Assembly (NCBI GenBank): GCA_934233745.1
Contig: CAKQGN010000004.1
Location: forward strand, 108,681 to 172,680
Direction: 5' to 3'
DNA length: 64,000 bases
DNA from: an uncultured Clostridia bacterium
Lineage (GTDB): Bacteria; Bacillota; Clostridia; Christensenellales; CAG-917
Below are positions 26,945 to 38,035 of this stretch, one piece after another; position 1 is the first letter of the stretch; each line of letters begins with the position of its first letter. The position numbers and the translations under genes are program-made. The notes under the pieces were generated by a model. That model was not told where the DNA came from. It worked only from the letters and a program-made list of their open reading frames with translations, and searched no databases.

Positions 26945-27391
26945 TCACCGTCCGTTTTCGATGTCGGAAATCATATCCAAACGTCTTTGATGTCTGCCGC
27001 CTTCAAACGACGCGGTATACCATGCTTTGACGATTTCTCTTGCCTCGTCGGGCGTGATGACTCTGCCGCCGAGTGCAATGATGTTTGCGTTGTTGTGACG
27101 TCTTGTCATTTCCGCCATAAAAGTGTTTGTGCATACCGCCGCGCGAATACCTTTCACCTTGTTTGCGGCAATGGAAATGCCTATACCCGTGCCGCACATC
27201 ACGACGCCGAGATCGCATCTTTTTTGCGCAACCGCATTTGCGACTTTGAGTCCGTATTCGGGATAATCGACGGAATCGGTCGAAAAACAACCGAAATCCA
27301 CAACTTCCGCGCCGAGTTTTTGAAGCTCGTCGACAACGGCTTCTTTAAGCACAAACCCTCCGTGATCGCAACCAACAGCAACTTTTGTCAT
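26945..27391 (-). CDS. rpiB: Ribose-5-phosphate isomerase B
   Basis: A 148-residue isomerase interconverting ribose-5-P and ribulose-5-P (or allose-6-P). The catalytic Cys66 is in VMCGTGIGISIAANK; Asp9-His10 in GCDHGG and RRHNNANIIALGGR are conserved. The ATG at 27391 has GGAG 6 nt upstream. It leads the V-ATPase operon from a single promoter, a linkage with no obvious biochemical reason. Confidence 0.95.
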   Translation of the reverse strand: MTKVAVGCDHGGFVLKEAVVDELQKLGAEVVDFGCFSTDSVDYPEYGLKVANAVAQKRCDLGVVMCGTGIGISIAANKVKGIRAAVCTNTFMAEMTRRHNNANIIALGGRVITPDEAREIVKAWYTASFEGGRHQRRLDMISDIENGR

Positions 27392-27422
27392 AGCCATCTC
27401 CGATATTGTATACTTGTATATT

Positions 27423-27451
27423 ATTATAACACTTGAATATTCAATTTACAA
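27423..27451 (-). promoter_or_regulatory. Sigma-A promoter of rpiB-V-ATPase operon
   Basis: TTGTAA (27446-27451), 17-bp spacer and consensus TATAAT (27423-27428) on the minus strand; the only clear promoter upstream of the ten-gene run. Confidence 0.75.
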
Positions 27452-27553
27452 GTCTTAAATTAAAAGGTAGTTTATTAAAAACTCATTTAATATATAAGAA
27501 AAACGGTCGGACAATTTGCCGATTGAGGCATATCGTACCATTTGTAAAACACA

Positions 27554-27585
27554 CAAAAAAAAGACGCGTTGCCGCGCCTTTTTTT
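27554..27585 (-). terminator. Terminator of the giant MBG protein gene
   Basis: Minus strand: GGCGCG / CGCGTC stem with GCAA tetraloop and eight T, starting about 18 nt after the stop. Confidence 0.85.
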
Positions 27586-27602
27586 GTGGTTAAGTTGTGG
27601 CG

Positions 27603-30600
27603 TTATGCCAGCTTTTTAAGTTTTGATTTCTTGACGACAATCGACACGACCGTGGCAACGACAATAAGCACAAACATCGCAACCGACACCGATATAACGC
27701 AAATCTTCCAGGTTTCGAGCGTTTGTTGAGTGACGTCGACAAACACGATACCGTTGACATAATTTGCAGAGTACGTCAGCTTGCCGTCATTGACCTGATA
27801 GTCGGTAAGTTTGGTAAGTCCGCCGTTTTCGTTGACATAGTAGATTGCAATTCCGTTCAGGTTCTTGACGCTTTCGGGAAGCGCAACCGTAACCGTCGTG
27901 GGTGTGTTTGAAAGCAGAACGAGTTGATTGTCGAGATAGAGATTGACTCTGAGTGCTGCCGCTACTCTTGCGTTTTCGATGCCCGCCTTCTTGCTCATCG
28001 CCGCAACATACTGCTCAACCGCTTGCAAATAGGACATATCGCTTGCAAGAGCGTTGTTTGTCTTGATTTCCTTCACTTCGAGTCTGTTGGCGACAATGCC
28101 CTTGCCTTCGGTGATTTCAATCGACGATCCGTCCGACGCGGCAAGAGTTCTTGTTGTAAGTTCCAAAATGCCGGTGCTGCTCATAAAGACATAGTTGTTT
28201 GCATCCAGATCGCTGTCGGCGAGCACCACGGCAAACGAATATTTGCCTGCGCTTGCGATTGTATCGAGTCCGACAAGTTTTGTTTGAGATTTGTCGATTG
28301 CGATCTTTTCCGCATCGGTTGCGGCACTCATTGCGACGCTGTAACCGATAGAGTACTTTTTGCCTTCGGTAAATTCGCCCGTAAGTTTCATGACAGTCGA
28401 GCCTTCGACCATTTCTTCCGACTGCGTATATCCGTCTGCGCTGATAGATACGTTGACGATTGCTCTCAGCACCTGAAGTTCCGCAACGGTGCTTGCCGCT
28501 TTATAGTTCTTGCCGATTTTGCTGTTGAGAAACGCGTCCGTAAGTTTGACGGTAACCCTGTACTTGCCGGCGTTCAACACGTCTTTTGCGTCGATTTGAG
28601 CGTAATTGCCGTCAATAAGAGCTTCGTAAGCGATTGTATAGTCAACGTTCTTTACGAGGTTGTAATTGTCGGTAAGAGCATTGTACGAAACTCTGTTCGC
28701 ACTGCCTGCCGTTGCATACTCGTGTTTTTCGCCGTTGTAATACTCGCTGACGTTTTGAGCGCGAAGTCCGACGTCCGCCTTGTCGATGACGATGCTCTTC
28801 TTCACCGAACCGCTGTTCCACTCGATATAGTAGCCGTTTGCGTCTACATCTTTGCGTGCGACGAATTGACCGTTTGCGTTGATATAACGTCTGACTTTGA
28901 CGATACCGCTATACGTGCCGACGTTTATCGGATAGAGTTCGTTGCCCGCGTCATCGACAAATATAACTTCGTCTGTGCCAAGCTCGCCCTGTACGACATC
29001 GTGCAAACGATTGATACCCTTGCCGTTTTTGTCGATAGCGTATGAATAGCTGAATTCGTTTTCGGTATCGCTTCCGACGCTGACGCCCGTAAGTTTGGGA
29101 AGAATGATATCCAGCGTTGCGGTGTCAAACTTTACGCTTGCCCCTGCAATATCGAATATGGTTCTGACTTTTCCGTCGACGGTCTTTGACGAAACGGTAT
29201 CGATGCCCGCAAGAACGACATTGTAGTTTCTCACGATGGTGTCGAGCGTATCGTAGTCATGGTCGGACACGACATAGAGAACGTAATATTCGTTTTCGCC
29301 AAGCTTGTCCGACGTCTTTACAAGTTGATTTGCCTCCATCGTAACGCCGGTCTGCGCATTATATATGCCGAGTCTGACTGTCGGCAAGAAACTTCTGCCG
29401 CCCTTTGTGAACAACATGTTGACGGATTGTCTGCCGATAATACCGTCGCCGCCTTTGGCATCGAGATATCTCAATCCGACGTTAAAGAGAAGTTTGCCGT
29501 CGGCATTCATAACAGCACCGTAATTTACACTGAATCCGTTTGAAACGGTGAGTACAAACAAATCTTTTTTGACAACGGTCATCACGCTCGTCGTACCGTT
29601 TTGTTCGGAAACGCTGCCCTTGTCGGTGTATACCGGCTTGAACTCATAGTTCTTTGCCGTGCCGCCTTTGAGGACATACGACGTCGAGGTTGTACCCGCT
29701 TCGGGAGTCGTTGCGGCAAAAGATACGTGGGCTTGCGGCAGCGTCCCTATTTTGTCGGTTGCACCCTCGCCCAAACGAATGTATTCTCCGAGCGAGCCTT
29801 CCGCCACCTTGACGTATTTGCCGTCAACCAGATTGTAGGAAGCGTTTGCAAGAAGCATTGCTTTGCCCGAATCGAGTCCGGTTGCAGCAAGGAAGTTTGC
29901 CGTTGTGATATAGAATGCCGTATCGTCTGCAAATCTGTTGTCAAGTTCATATTCGGCGTTGTCGTTGCCGACAAGTTTGTATTCGACATTGCCGCTATAC
30001 TTGCCTGTGGAAACACCGTATTCCGCCTTTGCGTCGGCAAGGTATGCGTTTATGCTTCTTGCATGGATTTTGCCCGACAGCCTGACTTCGACGCTTGCTT
30101 TATCGCCCGCAATCGTGTAGTTGTACGCGTCTGCGCCGGCAATGCCGCTTGCCGTAAAGACGACATATTTTGCCGTTGTGAATGCGCTGTCGAATTTTGC
30201 CGATACGTTTGCAATCGTCACGTCATCGCCTATCATGACGTTTGAAACCGCACTCGCCGTGAAATTGAAGTCTTTGCCCGCTTCGCCATAGAAAATATCC
30301 GTGCCGTCGTAAATCTTCTCAAACGCCGTTGCGGAGGCAAGTCTTTCGATGCCGCTTGCTCTTATGGACGCGGTGCGTTGAGTAATCTTGCCTTGTGTGC
30401 GCAAATAGTTGATTGCGTCGACGCTTGCGTCGAATGCCTTGATGTTTTCGTCGCCGCTTCCGATATTAGCCTCGCCGTATGCGCGCTCGAGCATAAGAGC
30501 GTCCAGACCGTTGACTTTGTAGAAACCTACAATCGCGTCTTTGTATGTCGTTCTGTTTTCGTTGGTTGCCGCAACATAATATCTGGTTGTTTCAAGAGCA

Positions 30601-33600
30601 TACCAATACTCTGTCACCTCCACGCCTGCCAACGGTTTTTCATAGACGATAGTGCCGTCTTTCAAGACGTATGCCAGTGCCTCTTTGCCTGCAATCTCAC
30701 TATTACTACTATATACTAATGTATAATTATCATATCTTTCCTTAATGTTTTGCAAAAGCAAGCCGTATGCCGTACCGCCTTTTGCGTTGACTTTGATGAC
30801 GTTGCCTTGCGTATCGATTTCGGCTGCGACGTTCTTGTCGTCAAAGTATGCGCCGTTCTTGGTCTGAATCGCGTAATACTTTATATCGCCCTCAATCATA
30901 TTTCTGAGTTCGTAAGAAATACCGCTCTTTGCAACCGCTTCGTCGCCGTTGTATTCTCTCGTGCCGAGATCTGCGCTCACAACCACCGGGCGAGGTTTGA
31001 TATTGCCCGTGACAGTGCCTTTATACTGCAACAGTTCATAGTTTTTAAGCACGTCTTGCGCAATTGTCGCTTGCTCTTGAGAGAGAGATTCTCTCACTTT
31101 GAGCATTGCGGTGGATATGTCGATTATGATATTGTTGCCCCTTTGCTTTCTGGCAAAGTTTCCGCTTGCAACCACTTCGAGCAACGCCGAATGTTCGGCA
31201 ACGATTCTGCCGTCGGTAATGTTGATTGTTATGCTTGCGCTTGTCGTGCCGTCATAAATTTTGTCCTTGATGTCGAAGTCGTTGACGATGAGCTGGACTT
31301 TCTTTTTGCTCATATTCACGGCGTCGATAAGTTCGAAATCGTCGATAACGCCTTCTTGCAAAGCGTTGATTTTGTTATATTTGTTGTCGACTTTGCTATA
31401 TCTCGAACCGTCGAGGACATAGTTTTGAAGCATTTGTTCTTTTTCGGCTGCGGTGCCGCTGAACGTGACTTCGAGCCCGCCGATCATGACGTTGTGTTTG
31501 CCGTTTGCTCCGACATTGGAATCTTCTTGTCCGTTCAGAGAAAGAGCAAACTTAACCTTGCTTGCGTCATATGAGAACTTCTTGAGTTCTTCTGCAAGGT
31601 TGGTCGCATACTGTACGGAGGTAAACGTGCCGTTGTTGTTTTCCGCCGTGACGCTGCTTGTGCCGTCGTATTCCTTGTCGGCAAACTTCACGTTCGGCAC
31701 GAGTCTTGCCTTGGATATTTCAACGTAGATGCCGGTGTATGCGGTGTTGATTGCATTGATGTCTACGTCGTAATTGTTGTCAAGAACGCTGAAGCCTGAA
31801 ATGCTGACCGAATGAGTGCCCGCATTTGCCTTTGACGCAGCACCCGCAAGTTTCAAACCTACGGTTTGAGCCGTATCGCCTTCGGCAAGCGCATTTTGAC
31901 TGAACGTATAAGTCATGTCGACGTCCTTTTGCGTGTTGTAATCGCGATTGACTGCGGCAAGCGTTTCAAAGCTGTTTTTGCCGAGAATGCGTTTCGTGAT
32001 TGACGCAGGCATGTTCTTAAACACGATTTTGATGCCGATTTTGTTGTTGTACGTAACGCCTTTTGAAATTATGATGTCCGAATTTTCATAGATTCCGTCC
32101 GTCTTGACATCGATTGCTTCGGGTTTTGAAAACTCAAAGAACACCGCAACGTTTACAACATAGTTGGAATTGACCGCACTGCCCGTATACGAATCGCTCT
32201 CCTCTGCAATCAACGTCTTTGTTGCTCCTGTGAGCGAGTTTGTGCCTGCTCCGGATACAAACGAAATATTGTCGATAGCGAGGTTCTTGGTGTTGTCGTA
32301 TTGCTTGGATATCTTGACGTCGGTCTTGAGCAAAGCGATGACGCCTGCCGAGATGATGATGTTGTTGCCGCTTGTATTGTCGATGTAGATAATCGTGACT
32401 GTGGTTGTCTCATCGATTTGCACGCTCAATCCGCCCGTTGCGCCGTTTAGAGTCGTACCGTTGCCATCGTTTGTGATTGTACCGAGTTTATAGTTGTGCG
32501 CTTGTGCGCCCGAAAGCGAAAGCGTATCGAATGTTATGCTTCTCGAGCCTGCTTCCGCACTGTCGTAATTTGCGTTTGATTGAAGAAGCACGTCATCGGT
32601 TGCAAGTGCCAACAACGATGTCAAATCATAACGTTTCACGCCGTTGTAGTAGACGTTGGTGTTGTTGTCGTATGCTTTGCCAACGCCGACGAAATCTTTT
32701 GTGGAAAGATTGAGGACTCTTTGTTCGATTGCGAGTTTTTGCGTCAAATCGACATTTGCTTCAACCGTGAAGTCGGGATTTTTGCTTCCGAACGCCGTGC
32801 CTACCGCAAAGCCGTAATATCTGCCGTCGGTGTTGAAGATTGCACCCGTCGAATCGGTTGCGTCGTCGTACCTGCTTGCAAAGCTCACCCTTGTCGAATC
32901 TTTGTAGATTGCTCTGATAAACGCACCATTGATCTGGGCAAGAATGTCGTTGTACGCAATTGACGCGTATGTGCCGTCTTTTGCTATGTTCTGAGCGTTG
33001 ACGGAGACGATTTCAAACCCGATTTTGTACACGCCGTCCTCTTCTCCGTAGACCTTGGAGAGTTTTTGAGCGGTCGGTTTCACAACGATTGTCGCGGGAT
33101 TTACGGTGACGGTGACAGGTTCGACGAACACTGCGTCCGCAAGGGCGGTTTCACCGTTATAGAGTTTTGCGCCGACGATGTTGAACACATATTTGCCCGC
33201 ATGGAGAATTTCGCCGCTCGCAACGCCTTCAACCGTCCATCTTACTGCGGTATAGTCGCCGCTCGGAGTGCCTTGAACGTCGAATTTTTCCGAATCGAAC
33301 GCGAGGGTATCGTCACCCCAGGCAAATCCGTAAACAAACTCATATTTTACGCCGTCCTTAACTTTGATGACGATTGCGCTTTGTTTGGTCACGTAAACGA
33401 TATATTCCGCGCCGGTTTCGTCAAGTTGAATTTCAACGTTGCCGTCAGTAAGTTTTCCGCTCAGCTCTATGGCATACTTATATGCGGCAGAATAGTCTTC
33501 TGCCGTGAACTCCGTTCCCGCCCCTGCGAGTGCGAGTTTTGCTCCGTCCGCAAACAACGCTTCGACTGTGCTTGCGACAACCATGTCTTTTGCCGAAATC

Positions 33601-36600
33601 TTGTATGTCGGAGCGATGTTTCCGATTACGGTGTTGACATCCGTTCCGAACGGGAACACGCTTGATTGCCCGCTTACGTCGAGTTTGACGATGCGTTTTT
33701 CGATTGTGAATTTATATTTTGCAGTTTGGACGAGGATCGAATAGTTTTCATCGACGTCAAACAACGCCGCGTTTGCGTCGAAATCGTATTGACCGACGCC
33801 CTCAACGGGTTCACGGGTTATTCTGCCGTCCGCAAAATAAAGCGCATATCCGCTTTCGGTCGTCTCATCGTCTTTGCGATATCCTTTGAATATATCGGCA
33901 ACGATTTGATCCTCACTCTTGTAAAGATTTGCAAACTGAGCAAGCTCCACGCCGAATTTGAATTCGGGATCGCTGTCGCCGAACGCCTTGCTTGCGCCCC
34001 ATGCGTCAATCACGACCTGGCGTCTTGTGACGCTGTGGATTGCCGTGCGGAAAGTAACATCATAGTTGGTTGCCGCCGAATAATCGTCGTTGCCGTTGAC
34101 TATGGTGTAGTTGCCGACATTGAATGTTTCGCCCGCGGCAGGAGTTGCCTCTTTGAGAACGAGATTGACAAAAATATTCTCGCTTGCCATTTTCGCCTTA
34201 TCGATGCCGGTCACATCGAAATCGAGCATTGCAAGCACGTTTGCCGCCGACTCGCCGAATTTGCTTGTCGAGGGTTTTACGGTGATAACCGCTTTGCCTC
34301 GGATGATGTTGTATGCGCGCGCTTCAAACAATTGCTCGCCGCTCTCATTCATCGCAAAATCGCTTGTGATAAAGCTGTCGTTTTCTTTGGGAATATAGAT
34401 TCTCACATAGTAGTTTCCGACTTTTGTCGGGACAAAATAGACGGGATTGCCGCTTGTATCGCGCGCCGCTTCGTTTATGTCTATAGTTGTTTCGCCGTCA
34501 TCTTTGACATAAAGCAAATTGTTTTCGGCGTCCACAAAACGATACACGAGCGAACTCTTTGCGCTTTCGTATTCGGGAATGACCACGGCAGATGACACGT
34601 CGGTCGGAGCCGCGGTGTAACCTATATTGCTGTTGATGTAATTGTAAGTGATGACCTTTCTTGCCGAAAGCTCGAATTTGTTTGTTTTGTTCAGGTCGGA
34701 GAGGTTGTCGAAATCGTCAAGGGTAAATCTGACTGTTGCATAACCTTGCGCGTCGATATAGCCCGTGTTTGAGTTTTCGATTGTGTTCCACACCTGATCC
34801 TTAGTGTAATTTTCAAGCAAAACATTGCCGTTCTGAGTGAATTTGAAAGGAACATACGTGTTTGCGAGTCCGATATTGAACAGGAGCGTTTCGCCACGTC
34901 TGATTGTCGTTGCGACATTTCCTTCCGCATCCGTAACCGCAAGGGTCGCAAAGCCGTTTTCAAGCATCGAATTGCCCTTTACCGCCGCCGAAACCGAATA
35001 TGTGTTTGCGTCGGCAAGCACGTAGTATCTGCTGAGTTCGGATACGTTGCCCGCCTGGTCTTCCGCCCAAACGTAGATAAGTCGCATACCTGCGTTGAGG
35101 TTTTGCAGAAGTTGAAGTTCAAAATCGGTTGCGTCGCCGACAAGGGAGTCGCCGTTTTTCATAATGTACCTGTCAAGCCCCAACTCTTTCTGAATATCGA
35201 TTGCGGTTCTATATTTGTTTTCGACGTTTTTGCCCGCAAATGCTTCAAGCTCCTCCTTGTTTTTGACAACTTTCACGCCATAGTGAATTTTGAGTCCGTT
35301 CACATAATCGGTTGCGGTGATGGAATCGCTGAATGCAAGCTTGACAGGCAACTCGTACTTTGCTGAATGGAACCAATTTCTCGATGTCGGAAGCACATAA
35401 TCGTCAAAATCTTTGAGGAAAGCCTCTTCCTCTTCAAAAAAAGTCGGCGCAATCGGAGCGATGCTGTCGATGAGGACTTTCACTCCATCGCTCCATACGG
35501 CTTCGGTATAATCGATTGCCTCAGAATCGATATCGCCGATATCGTCAAACTGACCTTCATATGCCGTGAACATAGAAACCCACTCATAGAATGTCATACC
35601 GGATTCTTTCGTTGGCGACGGCACCTTGAATGTAATTACATTTTTATTGTCAACTTCAGATAGTGTTATGGTGACTTTTACTCCTCCAATCATCATCTCG
35701 ACTTTATTGTCGGCAACCGCACTGCTCGAACCGTCCTGAATATGTTTCAACATTGTCGGAACATATACATCGCCATTGTGCTCTCCTGCTCCGTTGAACA
35801 CAAGAGCGTGCAATGCGTCAAATACATCGTTAAACCTAAATGTATATCCCGAAAAACCGCCTGCTGTAAGCGTGAACTTGAGCGTCACGTCGCCCGTTGC
35901 CCACTTCTTGCCGTTTTCGGCTGCGGTGATGCTCGTTTGAGTGCCGTTTTTGTCATAGGAGAAATCAAGCGTATAGGTCGGAGTATCATAGTCCACTTTG
36001 ACATAGTAGGACTTCACTTCGCCCATATTGCCTGCAAGATCGAATGTATAGAACGTAAATCTATAATACCCGTGTCCCGTTTCTATATTCTGCACATAGC
36101 CATCGCCGCTTTTGATGACGCTTGTTTGGCTGACTTTGCCGTCTATGGTCCTTGCTTTTCCTGTTTTAAAATCGTAATAGAAGCCATACAACCCATCTAC
36201 CGCAATCGGTTGAATGCCTGCAGCCTTCACCGCGTTGTAATCGGCAAAAGTCGTTTTGTCTATTGCATTGAGCGCTGCAAGATTGTCCGCTCTGTTGACG
36301 GTGTAGAACCACAAATACGGAGAATAGTTTGCGTCTTTCTCCTCGAGAAGTTCAAAATCCCCGTTTGCGTCCAACCCGTTTTGGCGCAACCAAGCCAACG
36401 TCGTTGCATCGGTATTCATAAAGTTGTCGCTTGACAAATTGATGCCCGTGCTTGTTGTGGTGTCGGGGGCTTTTGTATCGATACCCGACACGGTGATATT
36501 GGTGTTGACAAGGTCACCGCCGTTGTCTGTGACGGTGGTTTTAAGTTTGCAGTTTGCAGTCAAGTACACTGTCACGACAACTCTTGCCCTGTTCGTCTTT

Positions 36601-37916
36601 GTGACCTTGGCATAGCCGACGGAAACTTCAGTGGACGTTTCGCCATCGGTGTCGGTGACCTTTATTTCTTTCAGAGCATTCACGTCTCCTACATTTGACA
36701 AATTAAACGTCGTGTTGCCCACTTGCACGGTTGCAAGCCCCGAGGCGCACTGATATACACCGTCTGGCGAAATTGACGTCGGCACGTTTTGCCAAGTTAG
36801 GTTGCCCGACGAATCAATGTTTGGAACTTTGTCTCCGATACCGACATATTTCGGAGCATCTGCGCCATATCCCATAATGGCCTCTTCAAACGTAGCGTGC
36901 TCTGTATAGTTGAATGTATCGACAAATTCGGTTTGAGCAAATTTGTAATAACCGATACTTGTGCCCGGTATAGTGCCTGCAAAACTATTGGTGTAAGATG
37001 CCAACGTACCCGAACCGTTGACGATAGAATCGGTTTTGAGTTTGTTCTTTATCGAATCATAATAAAGGGGGAATTTCGATATGTTTTCCGCAGCATAAGT
37101 GTTGGTGATATATGGCGCATAGTTATTGATATTTTCCGCACCTGCAATACCGTCGTATTTGGTTGTAACAATCGGACCTGCCCCATCCTTGTTTCCGTGA
37201 ATAATTTCAATCTTTATGGAATTAAAGACAATTTCTTGCTCAATGGCAGTACCTAAACCTGCAGCTTTTTGCGTGATATACGTTTCAAATGCCACATATT
37301 GTTTATCTTTTGTGAGTGTGACCGTTTCACTGTAAGGGTCACGAGGTTCATCGGTCGAGGCCGGTGCAAGTTTCGCAATGGCAAGAGAGCCTGATTGTCT
37401 ATTGCTTCCGCCATTATTGTAATTTACTGTCGCATTAATGGTAACTTTGACAGTACATAAGCCGTCATTAAGAATATGTTTTACAAAATCTCCTACGTCA
37501 AAAATAGCACGTGACCTAATCGACATAAACAATGTGGCTTTGTCATGTGCTTTGACAATATATTTATTGCCATTAGGGCTGATCGTGACATTAACATCAG
37601 TGTCTTCCGGTTTATAAACACTGACGCTGCCCGTTGCCTCATCAGCGCTCAAACTTATATCCGTCAAACTTCTTTCAAAAACCCAGCCATTTAACGTAGT
37701 AGAGTACGAAAAAGACGATGCGTTGATTCCCAAATCATAAGGAACATAACCACCGGAATTAACCGTAATAGCATTTGCAATGTTGTTTGAATTGTTGTCG
37801 GCAATGACGTCGTCCGATACAATCAGCGCAGCAGCAAAGACCAGCGTGAAGCAAAGCGCAAGCACAAAGATTCTTGCAAGCGAGAGTAGTTGTCTTGTTT
37901 TGTTGCCATTTCTCAT
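27603..37916 (-). CDS. Giant MBG/YDG-repeat cell-surface protein
   Basis: A 3,437-residue secreted protein, 16% of the window. An N-terminal signal/anchor (residues about 15-40, ARIFVLALCFTLVFAAALIV) is followed by bacterial Ig-like regions, then a long series of MBG/YDG-type domains recognisable by strand starts such as KAFGDSDPEF, KVYGEEDGVY, KAYDNNTNVYYNG, KEYDGTSSV, DKIYDGTTSA, EKIYDGTDIFYG and YYNGEKHEYA. The C-terminus is one transmembrane helix with a lysine tail (VSIVVKKSKLKKLA), with no LPxTG sorting signal. The start at 37916 has GAGGTGG upstream. Likely an adhesin or stalk-like surface protein; its ligand is unknown. No stop or frameshift interrupts 10.3 kb. Confidence 0.9.
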   Translation of the reverse strand: MRNGNKTRQLLSLARIFVLALCFTLVFAAALIVSDDVIADNNSNNIANAITVNSGGYVPYDLGINASSFSYSTTLNGWVFERSLTDISLSADEATGSVSVYKPEDTDVNVTISPNGNKYIVKAHDKATLFMSIRSRAIFDVGDFVKHILNDGLCTVKVTINATVNYNNGGSNRQSGSLAIAKLAPASTDEPRDPYSETVTLTKDKQYVAFETYITQKAAGLGTAIEQEIVFNSIKIEIIHGNKDGAGPIVTTKYDGIAGAENINNYAPYITNTYAAENISKFPLYYDSIKNKLKTDSIVNGSGTLASYTNSFAGTIPGTSIGYYKFAQTEFVDTFNYTEHATFEEAIMGYGADAPKYVGIGDKVPNIDSSGNLTWQNVPTSISPDGVYQCASGLATVQVGNTTFNLSNVGDVNALKEIKVTDTDGETSTEVSVGYAKVTKTNRARVVVTVYLTANCKLKTTVTDNGGDLVNTNITVSGIDTKAPDTTTSTGINLSSDNFMNTDATTLAWLRQNGLDANGDFELLEEKDANYSPYLWFYTVNRADNLAALNAIDKTTFADYNAVKAAGIQPIAVDGLYGFYYDFKTGKARTIDGKVSQTSVIKSGDGYVQNIETGHGYYRFTFYTFDLAGNMGEVKSYYVKVDYDTPTYTLDFSYDKNGTQTSITAAENGKKWATGDVTLKFTLTAGGFSGYTFRFNDVFDALHALVFNGAGEHNGDVYVPTMLKHIQDGSSSAVADNKVEMMIGGVKVTITLSEVDNKNVITFKVPSPTKESGMTFYEWVSMFTAYEGQFDDIGDIDSEAIDYTEAVWSDGVKVLIDSIAPIAPTFFEEEEAFLKDFDDYVLPTSRNWFHSAKYELPVKLAFSDSITATDYVNGLKIHYGVKVVKNKEELEAFAGKNVENKYRTAIDIQKELGLDRYIMKNGDSLVGDATDFELQLLQNLNAGMRLIYVWAEDQAGNVSELSRYYVLADANTYSVSAAVKGNSMLENGFATLAVTDAEGNVATTIRRGETLLFNIGLANTYVPFKFTQNGNVLLENYTKDQVWNTIENSNTGYIDAQGYATVRFTLDDFDNLSDLNKTNKFELSARKVITYNYINSNIGYTAAPTDVSSAVVIPEYESAKSSLVYRFVDAENNLLYVKDDGETTIDINEAARDTSGNPVYFVPTKVGNYYVRIYIPKENDSFITSDFAMNESGEQLFEARAYNIIRGKAVITVKPSTSKFGESAANVLAMLDFDVTGIDKAKMASENIFVNLVLKEATPAAGETFNVGNYTIVNGNDDYSAATNYDVTFRTAIHSVTRRQVVIDAWGASKAFGDSDPEFKFGVELAQFANLYKSEDQIVADIFKGYRKDDETTESGYALYFADGRITREPVEGVGQYDFDANAALFDVDENYSILVQTAKYKFTIEKRIVKLDVSGQSSVFPFGTDVNTVIGNIAPTYKISAKDMVVASTVEALFADGAKLALAGAGTEFTAEDYSAAYKYAIELSGKLTDGNVEIQLDETGAEYIVYVTKQSAIVIKVKDGVKYEFVYGFAWGDDTLAFDSEKFDVQGTPSGDYTAVRWTVEGVASGEILHAGKYVFNIVGAKLYNGETALADAVFVEPVTVTVNPATIVVKPTAQKLSKVYGEEDGVYKIGFEIVSVNAQNIAKDGTYASIAYNDILAQINGAFIRAIYKDSTRVSFASRYDDATDSTGAIFNTDGRYYGFAVGTAFGSKNPDFTVEANVDLTQKLAIEQRVLNLSTKDFVGVGKAYDNNTNVYYNGVKRYDLTSLLALATDDVLLQSNANYDSAEAGSRSITFDTLSLSGAQAHNYKLGTITNDGNGTTLNGATGGLSVQIDETTTVTIIYIDNTSGNNIIISAGVIALLKTDVKISKQYDNTKNLAIDNISFVSGAGTNSLTGATKTLIAEESDSYTGSAVNSNYVVNVAVFFEFSKPEAIDVKTDGIYENSDIIISKGVTYNNKIGIKIVFKNMPASITKRILGKNSFETLAAVNRDYNTQKDVDMTYTFSQNALAEGDTAQTVGLKLAGAASKANAGTHSVSISGFSVLDNNYDVDINAINTAYTGIYVEISKARLVPNVKFADKEYDGTSSVTAENNNGTFTSVQYATNLAEELKKFSYDASKVKFALSLNGQEDSNVGANGKHNVMIGGLEVTFSGTAAEKEQMLQNYVLDGSRYSKVDNKYNKINALQEGVIDDFELIDAVNMSKKKVQLIVNDFDIKDKIYDGTTSASITINITDGRIVAEHSALLEVVASGNFARKQRGNNIIIDISTAMLKVRESLSQEQATIAQDVLKNYELLQYKGTVTGNIKPRPVVVSADLGTREYNGDEAVAKSGISYELRNMIEGDIKYYAIQTKNGAYFDDKNVAAEIDTQGNVIKVNAKGGTAYGLLLQNIKERYDNYTLVYSSNSEIAGKEALAYVLKDGTIVYEKPLAGVEVTEYWYALETTRYYVAATNENRTTYKDAIVGFYKVNGLDALMLERAYGEANIGSGDENIKAFDASVDAINYLRTQGKITQRTASIRASGIERLASATAFEKIYDGTDIFYGEAGKDFNFTASAVSNVMIGDDVTIANVSAKFDSAFTTAKYVVFTASGIAGADAYNYTIAGDKASVEVRLSGKIHARSINAYLADAKAEYGVSTGKYSGNVEYKLVGNDNAEYELDNRFADDTAFYITTANFLAATGLDSGKAMLLANASYNLVDGKYVKVAEGSLGEYIRLGEGATDKIGTLPQAHVSFAATTPEAGTTSTSYVLKGGTAKNYEFKPVYTDKGSVSEQNGTTSVMTVVKKDLFVLTVSNGFSVNYGAVMNADGKLLFNVGLRYLDAKGGDGIIGRQSVNMLFTKGGRSFLPTVRLGIYNAQTGVTMEANQLVKTSDKLGENEYYVLYVVSDHDYDTLDTIVRNYNVVLAGIDTVSSKTVDGKVRTIFDIAGASVKFDTATLDIILPKLTGVSVGSDTENEFSYSYAIDKNGKGINRLHDVVQGELGTDEVIFVDDAGNELYPINVGTYSGIVKVRRYINANGQFVARKDVDANGYYIEWNSGSVKKSIVIDKADVGLRAQNVSEYYNGEKHEYATAGSANRVSYNALTDNYNLVKNVDYTIAYEALIDGNYAQIDAKDVLNAGKYRVTVKLTDAFLNSKIGKNYKAASTVAELQVLRAIVNVSISADGYTQSEEMVEGSTVMKLTGEFTEGKKYSIGYSVAMSAATDAEKIAIDKSQTKLVGLDTIASAGKYSFAVVLADSDLDANNYVFMSSTGILELTTRTLAASDGSSIEITEGKGIVANRLEVKEIKTNNALASDMSYLQAVEQYVAAMSKKAGIENARVAAALRVNLYLDNQLVLLSNTPTTVTVALPESVKNLNGIAIYYVNENGGLTKLTDYQVNDGKLTYSANYVNGIVFVDVTQQTLETWKICVISVSVAMFVLIVVATVVSIVVKKSKLKKLA

Positions 37917-37996
37917 AATATCCACCTCGGGTTTGGTGTTATGCGTGTATACACTCTCATCGCGCGTATACGCACGCAATTTTCTATACATCTACA

Positions 37997-38025
37997 ATAT
38001 TACACGAATTCGAAAATATTGTCAA
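37997..38025 (-). promoter_or_regulatory. Sigma-A promoter of giant surface protein
   Basis: Consensus TTGACA (38020-38025), 17-bp spacer, TAATAT (37997-38002) on the minus strand. The leader of about 75 nt contains GTATAC inverted repeats that can form a hairpin upstream of the ribosome-binding site. Confidence 0.8.
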
Positions 38026-38035
38026 TACCTATTGT

